43,361 nucleotides of DNA from Gemmatimonadota bacterium (GCA_020344015.1 CP070812.1:4393673-4437033); one strand, 5' to 3'. Positions 8,577 to 17,607 are shown, counted from the stretch's first letter. Notes: generated from the letters alone by a model not told the origin. Program-made: numbers and translations.

Positions 8577-9914
8577 TCAAGGCCCGGCGAACAGTGTGCG
8601 TATTATCCCCACGACGTTCTTCCCGCGGTCGTAGATCACGACCGCCAGGATGATCGGCGCCACCACGCGGATCAGCCAAAGCCAGCCGCGAATCAACCCC
8701 TCGTGCGAGAAGCCTAGTCTCACCTCATCCGCGACGTGCATCGCCCGCCAGCCCACCAGCAAGGCGAGAAAGAACGCGCCCACTCACAGTAAGAACTCGC
8801 CGGACATAGAGTATAACAAGTCTAGTATGCCCTGGTAGTAGGCGCTGGGAATGCAGAAAAGCATAATGAAGATGCCGGCACCCAGCGCGGCTCGCGCGCG
8901 ATCGAGCTTCCAGTGGTCGATCAGACTGGATGTCACCACCTCCAGTAGTGAGATACCAGACGTCAGTGCTCCGACGAACAAGGCGGCGAAGAACATCAGC
9001 CCGACGACCCTGCCTGCCGCGCCCATCTCCACGAACGCCCGCGGCACGCTGATGAACAAGGCGCCGATCGCACTCTCACCAATATCGCCCTGGAGACCGA
9101 AAGCGAAGATCACGGGAAAGACCACGAGTCCGCCGACGAACGCGACGCCGAAGTCGGCCAGCGAGATGGTCGCCGCCGAGCCTGGTAGGTTCTCCTGGCG
9201 TTTCAGGTAGCTGGCGTACGTCAGCATGGCGCCCATCCCCAGGCTCAGACTGAAGAACGCCTGGCTGGCCGCCGCCGCGAGAGTCGAGGTTGAGAAGACG
9301 TCGGCGAGCTGGGGGCGCAGATAGAAGCTGTAGCCCGCGCCGCCTCCGCTCAGCGTCAAGGCATAGACCGCGAGCCCGACGACTAGCAGAAAGAGAAGAG
9401 GCATCAGCACCAGCGAGACCCGCTCGATCCCCGCTTTGACCCCGCCCACCACGATGGAGATCGTGATCGCCATGAAGGCTACGTGGTAGATAACGGCGCC
9501 GACGCCGGTGGTCGAACTCTCGAAGTAAGCGCCGGGATCCGCCGCGAAACCGCTCAGCAGTGCCTCGAGCGTATAGCGCATCGTCCACCCGGCGATCACC
9601 GAGTAATAGGCGAGTATCAAGAAGCCGGTGAGCACGTAGAGCATGCCCAATGAAATCCAGCGCGGGCCACCGGTCTCGCGCAACGCGTCAATCGGGCTCA
9701 GCCGCGTCCGTCGACCCACGGCGAACTCGGACAGCATGATGGGAACGCCCACCGCGAAGACCATCACTATATAGAGGATCACGAAGGCGGCACCGCCCTT
9801 GTCGGACACTGCGTAGGGGAACCGCCACATATTGCCCAGGCCGACAGCGGACCCGACGGCTGCCAGGATGAAGCCGGTCTTCGTGCCCCATCCCTCGCGG
9901 CTGCGCGCCTCCAT
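8577..9914 (-). pseudogene. sodium:neurotransmitter symporter (NSS) family transporter interrupted by an in-frame TGA
   Basis: The reading frame opens with a standard NSS N-terminus (GWGTKTGFILAAVGSAVGLG, NMWRFPY), the segment that binds Na+ and substrate in the family. Membrane helices then follow up to residue 376, where a TGA (8784-8786) falls inside the tenth predicted helix (LYSMSGEFLL-stop-VGAFFLALLVGW). The same frame continues without further stops for 67 codons through the rest of that helix and an eleventh (IRVVAPIILAVVI), ending at 8577. The total of about 445 residues is normal for 11-helix bacterial NSS proteins, which transport amino acids such as Tyr or Trp. TGA is a normal stop here (lipA and others), and no SECIS-like hairpin follows. 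The options are a recent nonsense mutation, a sequencing error (TGG to TGA), or reinitiation at the GTG directly after the stop giving a two-piece protein. Confidence 0.8.
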
Positions 9915-10602
9915 CTCTCCTCCGTTTCGCTGTGTGTGCGATGGGATCGGTGTTTACAGGTCGTCCGCCACGCTAGGGCGCGGGCAGCGCGGCGTCAAGC
10001 GGTGTGGATGGTCCCGGCGCCGCCAGTACTCGGCGGTACCGGCGGACACGCGATGGGTTGTCAGCGGACAGGCAGTACTCCGAAGCCGACCGGTTACTCC
10101 GCCCCGGCGGCACCAGGACCTTGGAAGCGCGTTGGCTGCAGGCTATCCGTGGCCGTTACCAGAGAGGTGACCGTCCCCCCCGTTCCCTCCCAAACCGACC
10201 ATCAGCACCTGGAACGGTGAGGCCGCGGCCCACTCGGGTGGCTCGGCTGGATGGGCGGGATGGTACCTGCACCAGGCGAAGGCCCGGAGCTGCCCAGCCG
10301 ACGGCTGCGGAAGATGGTCCAGGACGACTATGCCTGCCGGGTGTTCCCGGCTAGCGGTTCCCTCTCTGAACGCTCTCGATATCATGATCGACACCCGTCG
10401 GGGTCTCCGAAATGCACGATGGATGTGGGCCGGCGCACGCGGCGCCCGCACGCAGTCGCACGGCCCACAGGCACGCTCCGTGCCCGGGCGCCCTCTCCGA
10501 AATCCCTTATCTCATGCGGATCTTTCCCGGGAGCCCCTCAGGTTGGATCGGAATAGCGTGTACTTACGACGCGCCGGGTCGTGTCGCTCGGACACGCCAG
10601 CG
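9915..10602. other. 688-bp stretch without a supportable gene
   Basis: No ORF here has family-like sequence, a good SD and plausible composition on either strand. The longer open frames (for example 10004-10354 plus and 10143-10451 minus) are Arg/Pro/Gly-rich, as expected for random frames in GC-rich DNA. No tRNA-like T-loop was seen. A short hairpin (CCGCC/GGCGG around 10020-10040) and two CAGTACTC copies (about 10026 and 10073) are present. It should hold the promoter of the NSS operon near 9915. It could also contain decayed coding sequence or an unrecognised RNA. Confidence 0.4.
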
Positions 10603-11274
10603 TCAGCCCCCGCTCTTGTACTCGGCTGCCAGCCGGTCGGCCCGCCGTGTCGTTTCAGGGAAGCGGTAGCGACCGCCCGGCGCCAGCCTCAGGATAAGCT
10701 CGGCCGCCGTGGGCAGGTCGATGAGATGCCCCACAGACAGGTATACCGGGCGAACCCGATCCCGCGTGCGAAGCGCCCAGCCTAGCTCCTCGCCGCTCTT
10801 CGGATCGACCAGCGGCGCTCGGGCTCCCCGCTCCTCAGCCAACTCACCCACTTCACCGCAGAGGATCGACTTGGCGCAGCCGATGGCCGGCAGGCCGAAC
10901 TCGAGCCCGGCATGGCACGCCAGGCCCATGCGCCGCGGGTGTGCGTACCCATGGGCATCGAGCACCGCGACGTCCGGCCGCTGGCGCAAGCTCTCCCAGG
11001 CGGCTACCAGCGCCGGCAGCTCTCGGAAGCTCAGGTAGCCGGGGACATAGGGGAAGCTAATGGGCAGGGCGGCCGTGGCGGTCTCGACCGTCTCCAGCGA
11101 ATCGAGCTCGATGAGCACCACGGCGGCGAAAGCTAGATTTCGTGCCTTGTCGAACGCCACATCCGCACCGGCGACAACCCGCGGTTTGAACCCGCGCGGG
11201 GGCCGGAAGACGAGCCGCTCCCGGAGCCGTTCCTGGATCTGCCTGGCCTCAGCGACGCTGCGCGCCGGTTCCAT
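10603..11274 (-). CDS. nfi: endonuclease V
   Basis: 223 residues, the same length as the E. coli enzyme, which cuts one phosphodiester beyond deoxyinosine in damaged DNA. Visible motifs: AGADVAF with the metal-binding Asp38, the PYVPGYLSFRE damage-recognition loop ending in Glu85, and VLDAHGYAHPRRMGLACHAG with Asp106. The C-terminal domain is complete. The ATG at 11274 (MEPARSV) is preferred over the upstream in-frame 11328. The longer version would begin inside the terminator hairpin of the ferredoxin gene, and the family alignment starts at the shorter one. The gene follows ferredoxin on the same strand but with a strong terminator between them, so it is probably a separate unit or attenuated. 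Confidence 0.93.
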   Translation of the reverse strand: MEPARSVAEARQIQERLRERLVFRPPRGFKPRVVAGADVAFDKARNLAFAAVVLIELDSLETVETATAALPISFPYVPGYLSFRELPALVAAWESLRQRPDVAVLDAHGYAHPRRMGLACHAGLEFGLPAIGCAKSILCGEVGELAEERGARAPLVDPKSGEELGWALRTRDRVRPVYLSVGHLIDLPTAAELILRLAPGGRYRFPETTRRADRLAAEYKSGG

Positions 11275-11310
11275 GACTTTTCTCAGCCACGTTCTGCTCG
11301 TTCCCGGCAA

Positions 11311-11339
11311 CAAAAAGCGCCCGGCCAAGACCGGGCGCT
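11311..11339 (-). terminator. rho-independent terminator after the ferredoxin gene
   Basis: On the minus strand a perfect 9-bp stem (AGCGCCCGG/CCGGGCGCT, arms 11331-11339 and 11316-11324, 6-nt loop) is followed by TTTTTG. It lies 34 bp past the ferredoxin stop and only 37 nt before the endonuclease V start codon. Confidence 0.85.
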
Positions 11340-11373
11340 CGGGATCTCGTCGAAGACGACCCGGTCGCGATGA

Positions 11374-11622
11374 TCAGGTCGGCGGCTCCATATCGAAGTG
11401 CGTGTAGTTCTTCGCGATGAATTCGCTCCACTCCTCAGGAACCTCGTCATCTGGGAAGATGGCATCCACCGGGCACTCCGGCACGCAGGCACCGCAATCG
11501 ATGCACTCCTCGGGGTGGATGTAGTACTGGTCAGGACCCTCGTAGATGCAGTCGACGGGGCACACATCAACACACGCAGCGTCCTTAACATCGATACAGG
11601 GTTGTGCGATGATGTAGGTCAC
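11374..11622 (-). CDS. fdxA: 7-Fe ferredoxin ([3Fe-4S][4Fe-4S])
   Basis: 82 residues; a small soluble electron carrier. The cysteine layout is that of FdxA-type ferredoxins: Cys9, Cys17 and Cys50 would hold the 3Fe cluster and Cys21, Cys40, Cys43 and Cys46 the 4Fe cluster. Residue 12 is Val, where an 8-Fe protein would have another cysteine. PVDCIYEG and IHPEECIDCGACVPECP are near-consensus. The GTG at 11622 gives the classic start M-T-Y-I-I-A-x-P-C and has AGGAGG 11 nt upstream. An in-frame ATG at 11646 would add eight residues but would put the SD inside the gene. It has its own terminator and is probably monocistronic. Confidence 0.93.
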   Translation of the reverse strand: MTYIIAQPCIDVKDAACVDVCPVDCIYEGPDQYYIHPEECIDCGACVPECPVDAIFPDDEVPEEWSEFIAKNYTHFDMEPPT

Positions 11623-11833
11623 GTTCCTCGTTGCCTCCTCTGTCATTGCGCTGCAAAGACTCAGCCACAGGCCCCGTTCCCGAGGCTCATGGTCGACCCG
11701 ATTATAGGAACGGGCTGGGGTGAGAGCAAGCCTGCGGTGATTGACGTAACTACTGTCGCTGCCCTAGCTTCGCCCGACAGTCGGATTTCCCGGCCACGAC
11801 CAACCCAGCAAGCACGGAAAGGACATCCTGGAG

Positions 11834-12601
11834 ATGATGCAGAGGTCGAAGGCGACGCTCTACACGACTGCCGTCCTCGCTCTGGGGCTGGCCTCCGCCG
11901 CGCCGGGAGGTGGGCCCAAGTCGGACACCCCCCCACCCCCGGCGTCCTTCGCCATCCTCGCTCACGATCACCTGACCGGCGATTACGGCGTCGCCGCCGC
12001 CAGCAACGCGCCCCTCATCGGTATGAACCTCGAATTCTTCGATCCTGAGGCCGGCGGCGGCGTCGTCCTCGGCGGACCGTTCCTCCAGCTCAACGAGACG
12101 GTGCTCATCGCACTCCAGGACGGGATGGACCCGGGCACGGCCATCGCGGTCGGCCTCGCGGCCGATCTCGACAGAGAGAGCCGTCAGGTGCTGGCGATCA
12201 CCCCAGAGGGCGCCGCCGCTTTCACCGGTGACCAGCTGGAAGGACACGCCGCCCACAAGGCGGGCGAGCACTTCGTCATCGCCGGCCACCGGCTGGCGAA
12301 CGACGATGTGCTCCTCGCGGTCGAGGAGGCTTTCCAGACCACGGATGGCCCGCTCGCCGACCGTTTGCTCGCCGCGCTCGCGGCGGGCCGTGACGCCGGC
12401 GGCGAGGAGGACGGGTCGCACTCGGCAGCCTTGGTTGTCGTTGGACCCGGCGCCCGTTTCGCCACACGCGACCGCCTAGTCGACCTGCGGATCGACTTCG
12501 TTCGCGGTGACGCCGTGGCCGCGCTAGTCGAACTCCGCGCCCAGGTCGATTCGGTGTATGGGATCGTCAGGGAGACGCCGCCCGCTCCACCGCCGCCTTG
12601 A
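11834..12601 (+). CDS. DUF1028 family (Ntn-hydrolase-like) secreted protein
   Basis: 255 residues. A hydrophobic N-terminus (about 8-24) looks like a signal peptide. The body matches DUF1028: SFAILAHDHLTGDYGVAAAS right after the leader, a GMDPG-x-A turn, a RQ pair, AFTGDQLEGHA, a GHRLAND-like turn, then the acidic end of a long helix and a SAALVVVG strand. DUF1028 proteins have an Ntn-hydrolase-type fold and are often annotated as peptidases or amidases, but the substrate is unknown. The final PPAPPPP overlaps the end of the convergent peroxiredoxin gene by 35 bp. Confidence 0.85.
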   Translation: MMQRSKATLYTTAVLALGLASAAPGGGPKSDTPPPPASFAILAHDHLTGDYGVAAASNAPLIGMNLEFFDPEAGGGVVLGGPFLQLNETVLIALQDGMDPGTAIAVGLAADLDRESRQVLAITPEGAAAFTGDQLEGHAAHKAGEHFVIAGHRLANDDVLLAVEEAFQTTDGPLADRLLAALAAGRDAGGEEDGSHSAALVVVGPGARFATRDRLVDLRIDFVRGDAVAALVELRAQVDSVYGIVRETPPAPPPP

Positions 12602-13043
12602 TCTCATCGAACGGCGGCAGCAGGCCAGCATCCTCGGAGACCCAGCGGAAGCGGACGACACCCTCCCGATCGATCACGAAGGCCGATCGCTTGGCGACGC
12701 CCCTCAGCCCACCCAACTCCTCGTACAGCGCGTCGTAGGCCCTGGCCGTGTCCTTGTTGAAGTCGCTCAAGAGCGGGAAAGGAAGATCGAGCTGCTTGCC
12801 CCAGACCTTCAGGGTGTGAACGCTGTCAACGCTGGCGGCGAGCACCTCCGCACCAAGCCCCGTGTAGGTCTCATATTCGTCCCGCATGATCGAAAGCTCG
12901 TTCGTACAGACGGGCGTGAAGGCGAGTGGGACGAACAGTAGCACCGTCGTCCCCTTACCCCGCCGTGCTTCCAGCGAGATCGATTCGCCGGTCGTCGCCT
13001 CGAGCTCGAAGCCCGGCGCCGCCTGGCCTACCTCAACCGACAT
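12567..13043 (-). CDS. AhpE-like 1-Cys peroxiredoxin
   Basis: 158 residues. It reduces hydroperoxides. The peroxidatic cysteine is in VPLAFTPVCTNEL (Cys46, matching Cys45 of mycobacterial AhpE), and there is no second cysteine, so a partner thiol must resolve the sulfenate. KRSAFVIDREGVVRF is the conserved strand near the C-terminus. The ATG at 13043 has GGAGG 5 nt upstream and is preferred over the in-frame GTG four codons earlier. The 3' end overlaps the DUF1028 gene by 35 bp tail to tail, so the two transcripts are partly complementary. Confidence 0.92.
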   Translation of the reverse strand: MSVEVGQAAPGFELEATTGESISLEARRGKGTTVLLFVPLAFTPVCTNELSIMRDEYETYTGLGAEVLAASVDSVHTLKVWGKQLDLPFPLLSDFNKDTARAYDALYEELGGLRGVAKRSAFVIDREGVVRFRWVSEDAGLLPPFDEIKAAVERAASP

Positions 13044-13063
13044 GTGAACCTCCACGGGCTTTC

Positions 13064-13083
13064 CTGGTACAATCCTTGGTACA
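13064..13083. promoter_or_regulatory. direct repeat in the peroxiredoxin/lipA divergent promoter region
   Basis: Two copies of TGGTACA spaced 12 bp apart (13065-13071 and 13077-13083) stand just upstream of the peroxiredoxin start, in the 189-bp gap to lipA. The one-turn spacing suits a regulator site, but there is no direct support. Confidence 0.25.
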
Positions 13084-13232
13084 CTCGTGGCTCAGTCCGG
13101 ATAGCGCAAGTCGCCCGGCCTCTGGTCGGGGGTCAGAGTTCTGCTAGCTTTTAGGGTCCCGACAGCACGTGGATCTGCGAGCCGGTTGGCGGATCGAGCC
13201 CTCGGGCCTCCGTTCGTCCCGGCGAAGGTGGT

Positions 13233-14249
13233 ATGCGCGAACTAAAGGTCATCCAGCAAGGCGAGCTCCCGTTGGAGTACGCAGCGCTCAGACAGCAGCG
13301 CGAGGCGATGCGGCCGCTGCTCCAGGAGCGTACACCCGTCAACGCGGGGCCTGAAGGCCGCAAGCCGTACTGGCTCAAGGCACGGGCGCCGGGGACGGGC
13401 GAGTACACCAACCTCAAGCGCCTGATGAGGGCCAAGACCCTGCACACGGTGTGCGAGGAGGCCCATTGCCCGAATATGGGCGAGTGCTGGGGCCAGGGGA
13501 CAGCCACCTTCATGATCCTGGGCGACATCTGCACCCGCACGTGCTCGTACTGCGCCGTAACGACCGGCATGCCCGAGGACCTCGATCGGGACGAGCCGCT
13601 CCGCGTCGCCGAGGCCGTCAAGGCGATGGACCTGAAACACGCCGTCATCACGTCGGTCAACCGTGACGATCTGCCCGACGGCGGCGCCGCTGTCTTCGCC
13701 GGGACGATCGGTGCGATCCGCGAGCTTGCACCCGGCTGCTCAGTCGAGGTCCTGACACCCGACTTCCAGGGCGATCCCAGCGCCGTCGCCGCGGTCGTCG
13801 AGGCAAGACCGGACATCTTCAGTCATAACCTGGAGACGGTCCGGCGACTTTATCGTTTCATCCGCCCAGGCGGCCGCTACGAGCGGGCCCTGGACGTGTT
13901 GAGGTACTCGAAGGCGATCGACCCGACGATACTCACCAAGTCGGGCATCATCTGTGGAATGGGCGAAACGCGCGACGAGCTGGTTGAGGCAATGACCGAT
14001 CTCGCCGATGTCGGAATCGAGATCCTGACGCTCGGTCAGTACCTGCGCCCCTCGCCTCGTCATCTGCCGATAGACCGATACTACACGCCCGACGAGTTCG
14101 CCGTACTGAAAGAGCTTGGCGAAGAGGAGATCGGCTTTAGACACGTCGAGGCGGGACCGCTGGTACGCAGCTCCTACCACGCGCGGGAGCAGGTCGAGTC
14201 GATCGGATGCGACTCGTATACCCAACCGGCAGGCCCAGCCGGAAGCTGA
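13233..14249 (+). CDS. lipA: lipoyl synthase
   Basis: 338 residues. This radical-SAM enzyme inserts two sulfurs into octanoyl groups bound to E2 lipoyl domains. The auxiliary cluster motif is C-EEAH-C-PNMGE-C (Cys74, Cys79, Cys85) and the radical-SAM motif C-TRT-C-SY-C (Cys100, Cys104, Cys107). The C-terminal RSSYHA supplies the conserved serine ligand of the auxiliary cluster (about residue 313-314). The N-terminus is about 40 residues longer than the minimal enzyme, but the ATG at 13233 is the best start, with a GAAGG-like SD. It leads the block lipA-pdhABC-lpdA-lipB, whose other genes supply both the octanoyl substrate and the target protein. A terminator-like hairpin separates it from pdhA. 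Confidence 0.97.
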   Translation: MRELKVIQQGELPLEYAALRQQREAMRPLLQERTPVNAGPEGRKPYWLKARAPGTGEYTNLKRLMRAKTLHTVCEEAHCPNMGECWGQGTATFMILGDICTRTCSYCAVTTGMPEDLDRDEPLRVAEAVKAMDLKHAVITSVNRDDLPDGGAAVFAGTIGAIRELAPGCSVEVLTPDFQGDPSAVAAVVEARPDIFSHNLETVRRLYRFIRPGGRYERALDVLRYSKAIDPTILTKSGIICGMGETRDELVEAMTDLADVGIEILTLGQYLRPSPRHLPIDRYYTPDEFAVLKELGEEEIGFRHVEAGPLVRSSYHAREQVESIGCDSYTQPAGPAGS

Positions 14250-14277
14250 CCCGAATAGGCGGAGGGAAGTGACCCGA

Positions 14278-14305
14278 GGCGCGGACGCAGCGCCCGCGTC
14301 TTTTT
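14278..14305 (+). terminator. terminator or attenuator between lipA and pdhA
   Basis: A 7-bp stem (GGCGCGG 14278-14284 with CCGCGTC 14294-14300, one G-T pair) is followed by TTTTT (14301-14305). It is 28 bp past the lipA stop and 30 nt before the pdhA GTG, leaving little room for an independent promoter. It could therefore act as a partial terminator. Confidence 0.7.
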
Positions 14306-14335
14306 GCAGTAGATGTCTACGGAGGTCTTGGACTA

Positions 14336-15379
14336 GTGGCAACAAAGATCACTCAATCGGACGAGCTCCTGGGTCTCGATCGTGGTGCGCTGATCGAGAT
14401 GCTCAGATGGATGGTCCTCGGCCGGCGGTTCGAGGAACGTGCCGGCGAGATGTACCAGGTAGGCGAAATCGGGGGTTTCTGCCACCTCTATATAGGACAG
14501 GAGGCGGTCGCCGTGGGTGCTCTCACCCCTTTGCGCGGCGACGACTACGTGATCACCGCCTACCGCGACCACGTCCATGGCCTTGTCCGTGGCATGGATC
14601 CCGGTGCGATCATGGCCGAACTGTTCGGCCGCGTCGACGGTAGCTCGAAAGGCAAAGGCGGCTCGATGCACCTCTTCGACGCTGCGACCAACTTCATGGG
14701 CGGCCACGCCATCGTCGGAGGTCACCTGCCGATAGCCGTCGGCATCGGCTACGCCATCCGCTACCGCGACACCGACCAGGTCTGCGTCTGTTTCCTCGGC
14801 GACTCGGTGGCCAACATCGGCGCCTTCAACGAGGCGCTGAACATGGCGGCACTCTTCCGGCTCCCCGTCATCTTTATAATAGAGAACAACCAGTACGGGA
14901 TGGGCACCGCCGTTCACCGCGCCGCCGCCATCGAGAACCTGGCCGACCGCGCCTGCGCCTACTCGGGCATGCAGGGTTGGACAATCGACGGGATGGAGGT
15001 CCTCGAGGTGCGCCGGACGGTGGAGATGGCTGTCGAGCGGGCGCGGACTCATAAACTGCCAAGCTTGATCGAGGCCAAGACCTATCGCTTCGTGGGGCAC
15101 TCGATGTCGGACCCCAACTACGGCCATTACCGGACAAAAGAAGAGGTCCACCAGTTCAAGGCGCATGACGATCCGATCAAGGGCTACATCGAGACCTTGA
15201 GGGCGCACGGGATGATCAAGGAGTCCGAGCTGAGCGACATCGAGGCCGAAGTGAAAAAGATCGTCGACGACTCGGTCGAGTTCGCCAAGCGAAGCCCCGT
15301 CCCACAGGCGGATGATCTCTACGACGACATCTATTCCGGCGAGTACCCCGACGCCAAGCGGAGGGACCCATGGCGGTGA
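14336..15379 (+). CDS. pdhA: pyruvate dehydrogenase E1 component, alpha subunit
   Basis: 347 residues. With PdhB it decarboxylates pyruvate using thiamine diphosphate and acetylates the lipoyl group of E2. Visible: ITAYRDHVHGL, KGKGGSMHLF, the ThDP-binding motif GDSVANIGAFNEALNMA from Gly155 ending with IENN (182-185), and RFVGHSMSDP of the phosphorylation loop. Length and motifs fit the pyruvate E1 alpha family (GGHAIVGGHLPIA-type loop) rather than the branched-chain one. GTG start with GGAGG 10 nt upstream. Its last codons overlap pdhB by 10 bp, giving translational coupling and likely 1:1 synthesis. Confidence 0.96.
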   Translation: MATKITQSDELLGLDRGALIEMLRWMVLGRRFEERAGEMYQVGEIGGFCHLYIGQEAVAVGALTPLRGDDYVITAYRDHVHGLVRGMDPGAIMAELFGRVDGSSKGKGGSMHLFDAATNFMGGHAIVGGHLPIAVGIGYAIRYRDTDQVCVCFLGDSVANIGAFNEALNMAALFRLPVIFIIENNQYGMGTAVHRAAAIENLADRACAYSGMQGWTIDGMEVLEVRRTVEMAVERARTHKLPSLIEAKTYRFVGHSMSDPNYGHYRTKEEVHQFKAHDDPIKGYIETLRAHGMIKESELSDIEAEVKKIVDDSVEFAKRSPVPQADDLYDDIYSGEYPDAKRRDPWR

Positions 15380-16356
15380 TCACATACCGGGACGCCCTGA
15401 ACCAGGCGCTCCGCGAGGAGATGCGCCGCGATCCCGACATCTTCCTCATGGGTGAGGAGGTCGGTGCGTACCAGGGCGCCTACAAGGTTAGCCGCGGCTT
15501 GTTAGAGGAATTCGGCGAATGGCGCGTGCGTGATATGCCCATCGCCGAGCTCGGCTTCACCGGTCTGGGCGTCGGTGCGGCGATGGTCGGCCTGCGCCCG
15601 ATCGTCGAGTACATGACCTGGAGCTTCGCGCTGCTCGCCATCGACGGAATCGTCAACTCCGCCGCCAAGATGCGCTACATGTCGGGCAGCCAGTTCAAGA
15701 TGCCCATCACCTTCCGCGGGCCCAGCGGGGCCGCCAACCAGTTGGCGGCCACCCACTCGCAGGCCCTCGACTCGTGGTACGCACACGTCCCGGGCCTCAA
15801 GGTCGTTGCGCCAGCGACGGCACGCGACGCCAAGGGCCTGCTCAAGTCGGCAATCCGGGACGACGACCCCGTCGTCTTTCTGGAAGGCGAGCTGCTCTAC
15901 GGGTCCAAAGACGACGTCCCCGAGGACGAGGATTTCACGCTGCCGCTGGGCGTCTCCGAGATCAAGCGGCCGGGGCGCGATGTGACCGTCGTCGTACACT
16001 CGCGCCCGCTACACTCGGCACTGGCCGCGGCCGACACGCTCGAACGTGAGGACGGAATATCCGTCGAGGTGATCGATCCACGCACCCTACGCCCCATGGA
16101 TATCGACACGGTTCTCGATTCGGTGCGCAAAACGAACCGCTGCGTCATAGTCGAGGAAGGTTGGCCGGTCTGCGGCATAGGCGCCCAGATCGTCGATGAC
16201 ATCCAGCGGGAGGCGTTCGACTACCTGGACGCACCAATCGCCCGTGTCACTGGCGCCGACGCGCCGCACCCGTACGCCGCGAACCTCGAGCAACTTCATT
16301 TCCCCCAGGCGGATCTCATCGTCAAGGCGATCCGTCAGGTGTGTTACCGGGACTAG
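15370..16356 (+). CDS. pdhB: pyruvate dehydrogenase E1 component, beta subunit
   Basis: 328 residues, the normal length for PDH E1 beta. Key stretches are FLMGEEVGAYQGAYKVSRGL, the ThDP-contacting PIAELGFTGLGVGAAM, MTWSFALLAIDGIVNSAAK, GPSGAANQLAATHSQ and the C-terminal transketolase domain (DVTVVVHSR, VEVIDPRTLRPMD, NRCVIVEEGW). It forms the alpha2beta2 heterotetramer with PdhA. It starts inside the end of pdhA and stops 3 bp before pdhC, so the three genes are clearly one operon. Confidence 0.96.
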   Translation: MAVITYRDALNQALREEMRRDPDIFLMGEEVGAYQGAYKVSRGLLEEFGEWRVRDMPIAELGFTGLGVGAAMVGLRPIVEYMTWSFALLAIDGIVNSAAKMRYMSGSQFKMPITFRGPSGAANQLAATHSQALDSWYAHVPGLKVVAPATARDAKGLLKSAIRDDDPVVFLEGELLYGSKDDVPEDEDFTLPLGVSEIKRPGRDVTVVVHSRPLHSALAAADTLEREDGISVEVIDPRTLRPMDIDTVLDSVRKTNRCVIVEEGWPVCGIGAQIVDDIQREAFDYLDAPIARVTGADAPHPYAANLEQLHFPQADLIVKAIRQVCYRD

Positions 16357-16359
16357 CAT

Positions 16360-17607
16360 ATGGCCAGCCGAATCGTAATGTCGAAGCTCTCGCCCACGAT
16401 GGAGGAAGGGCGTGTACTCAAGTGGGTGAAGCAGGAGGGCGATCCCGTCGAGTCGGGCGACGTCGTCGTCGAGGTCGAGACCGACAAGGCCACCATGGAA
16501 GTGGAAGCGATGGGCTCGGGCGTCCTGCGGAAGATTCTGGTGCAGGAAGACGCTACCGTCCCCACCGGCACGACCCTCGGCGTCGTCGCCGCCGAAGACG
16601 AAGACATCTCAGCCATCCTCGAGGAGTCGAGGGCCGTGGCGCCGGCAACCGTTCAGGCGACCGCATCCGTCCAGGGGCCCGCTACCATGGAGCCGTCGGC
16701 GCCGGTCGTCCCCTCCGCCGCTCCCTCGCCCGCCGGAGACGGCGGCAGGCTCAAGGCGTCCCCTCTGGCCAAGCGGATGGCGGACGAGCGCGGGATCCGG
16801 CTGGAGGCTCTACGCGGCACGGGCCCCGGCGGCCGCATCATCAAGCGCGACATCGAGGCGGCGGCGAGCGCCGGCGTCCCGGCCGCTGCGGCTACGGCGC
16901 CGGTGATCGACTATGATATCCCTTACGAGCGCGTCGAGCTCAGCCAGCTCCGCAAGGCCATCGCTCGCAACCTGATCCAGAGCCTCGGGCCGATCCCTCA
17001 CTTCTTCCTGACCCGCGAGATCGACATGGGTGAGGTGTTGAAGCTGCGCGGGGAACTGAACGAATCACTTGCCGAATCGGGCGCCAAGATCGGTGTCAAC
17101 GACATCATAGTGAAGACGGCGGCCCAAGCGCTCAGCGAGCACCCCGACGTCAACGTGTCCTTCGCCGGCGACCACATCCGCAGGTTCACCCGCGTCGACG
17201 TCGGCATCGCCGTCGCCGTCCGCGACGGCCTGATCACCCCTGTGCTGCGCGATGCCGCCAGCAAGGGCCTGCGGCAGATCTCCGCCGAGAGCCGCGAGCT
17301 CATCGCTAGAGCGCGGAACCGGAAGCTGGCACCCGAGGACTACCAGGGCGCCACGTTCACGATCTCGAACCTCGGCATGTACGGGATCGACGAGTTCACT
17401 GCCGTCATCAACCCGCCCGCCGCCACTATCCTCGCGGTTGGCGCGACGCAGGAGAAACCGGTCGTCGTCGACGGTGCCGTGGCGATCAGACCGCGCATGC
17501 GGGTTACTCTCTCTTGCGATCACCGGGCCGTCGACGGGGCGATGGGCGCGGAATTCCTGGCGACGTTTGCGGAGATGCTGGAAAACCCGCTGCGTATGGT
17601 GCTTTGA
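16360..17607 (+). CDS. pdhC: dihydrolipoamide acetyltransferase (E2)
   Basis: 415 residues. Domains in order: one lipoyl domain (about 1-80) with the lipoylated Lys42 in ETDKATMEVEA; an Ala/Pro-rich swinging linker; the peripheral subunit-binding domain (about 128-165, KASPLAKRMA and GPGGRIIKRDI) that holds E1 or E3; a second Ala-rich linker; and the acyltransferase core (about 185-415) with FTISNLGMYG and the catalytic SCDHRAVDG (His388, Asp392). All key residues are present. Its Lys42 is the substrate for LipB and LipA, encoded in the same block. The gene ends right at the inverted-repeat element 17606-17730. Confidence 0.97.
   Translation: MASRIVMSKLSPTMEEGRVLKWVKQEGDPVESGDVVVEVETDKATMEVEAMGSGVLRKILVQEDATVPTGTTLGVVAAEDEDISAILEESRAVAPATVQATASVQGPATMEPSAPVVPSAAPSPAGDGGRLKASPLAKRMADERGIRLEALRGTGPGGRIIKRDIEAAASAGVPAAAATAPVIDYDIPYERVELSQLRKAIARNLIQSLGPIPHFFLTREIDMGEVLKLRGELNESLAESGAKIGVNDIIVKTAAQALSEHPDVNVSFAGDHIRRFTRVDVGIAVAVRDGLITPVLRDAASKGLRQISAESRELIARARNRKLAPEDYQGATFTISNLGMYGIDEFTAVINPPAATILAVGATQEKPVVVDGAVAIRPRMRVTLSCDHRAVDGAMGAEFLATFAEMLENPLRMVL

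Noticed and set aside
8784..8786. The NSS transporter TGA as a second selenocysteine codon
   Set aside because: It lies in a membrane helix where the family has no redox cysteine. The nearest hairpin (GGCG/CGCC) has its loop only 8 nt after the TGA and no GG at the loop start.
10004..10785. Overlapping ORFs 10004-10354, 10251-10556 and 10330-10785 on the plus strand
   Set aside because: Low-complexity Arg/Pro/Gly composition, no SD, no family resemblance; the last overlaps endonuclease V.
11275..11328. N-terminal extension of endonuclease V
   Set aside because: It begins inside the ferredoxin terminator; the shorter start gives the usual 223 residues.
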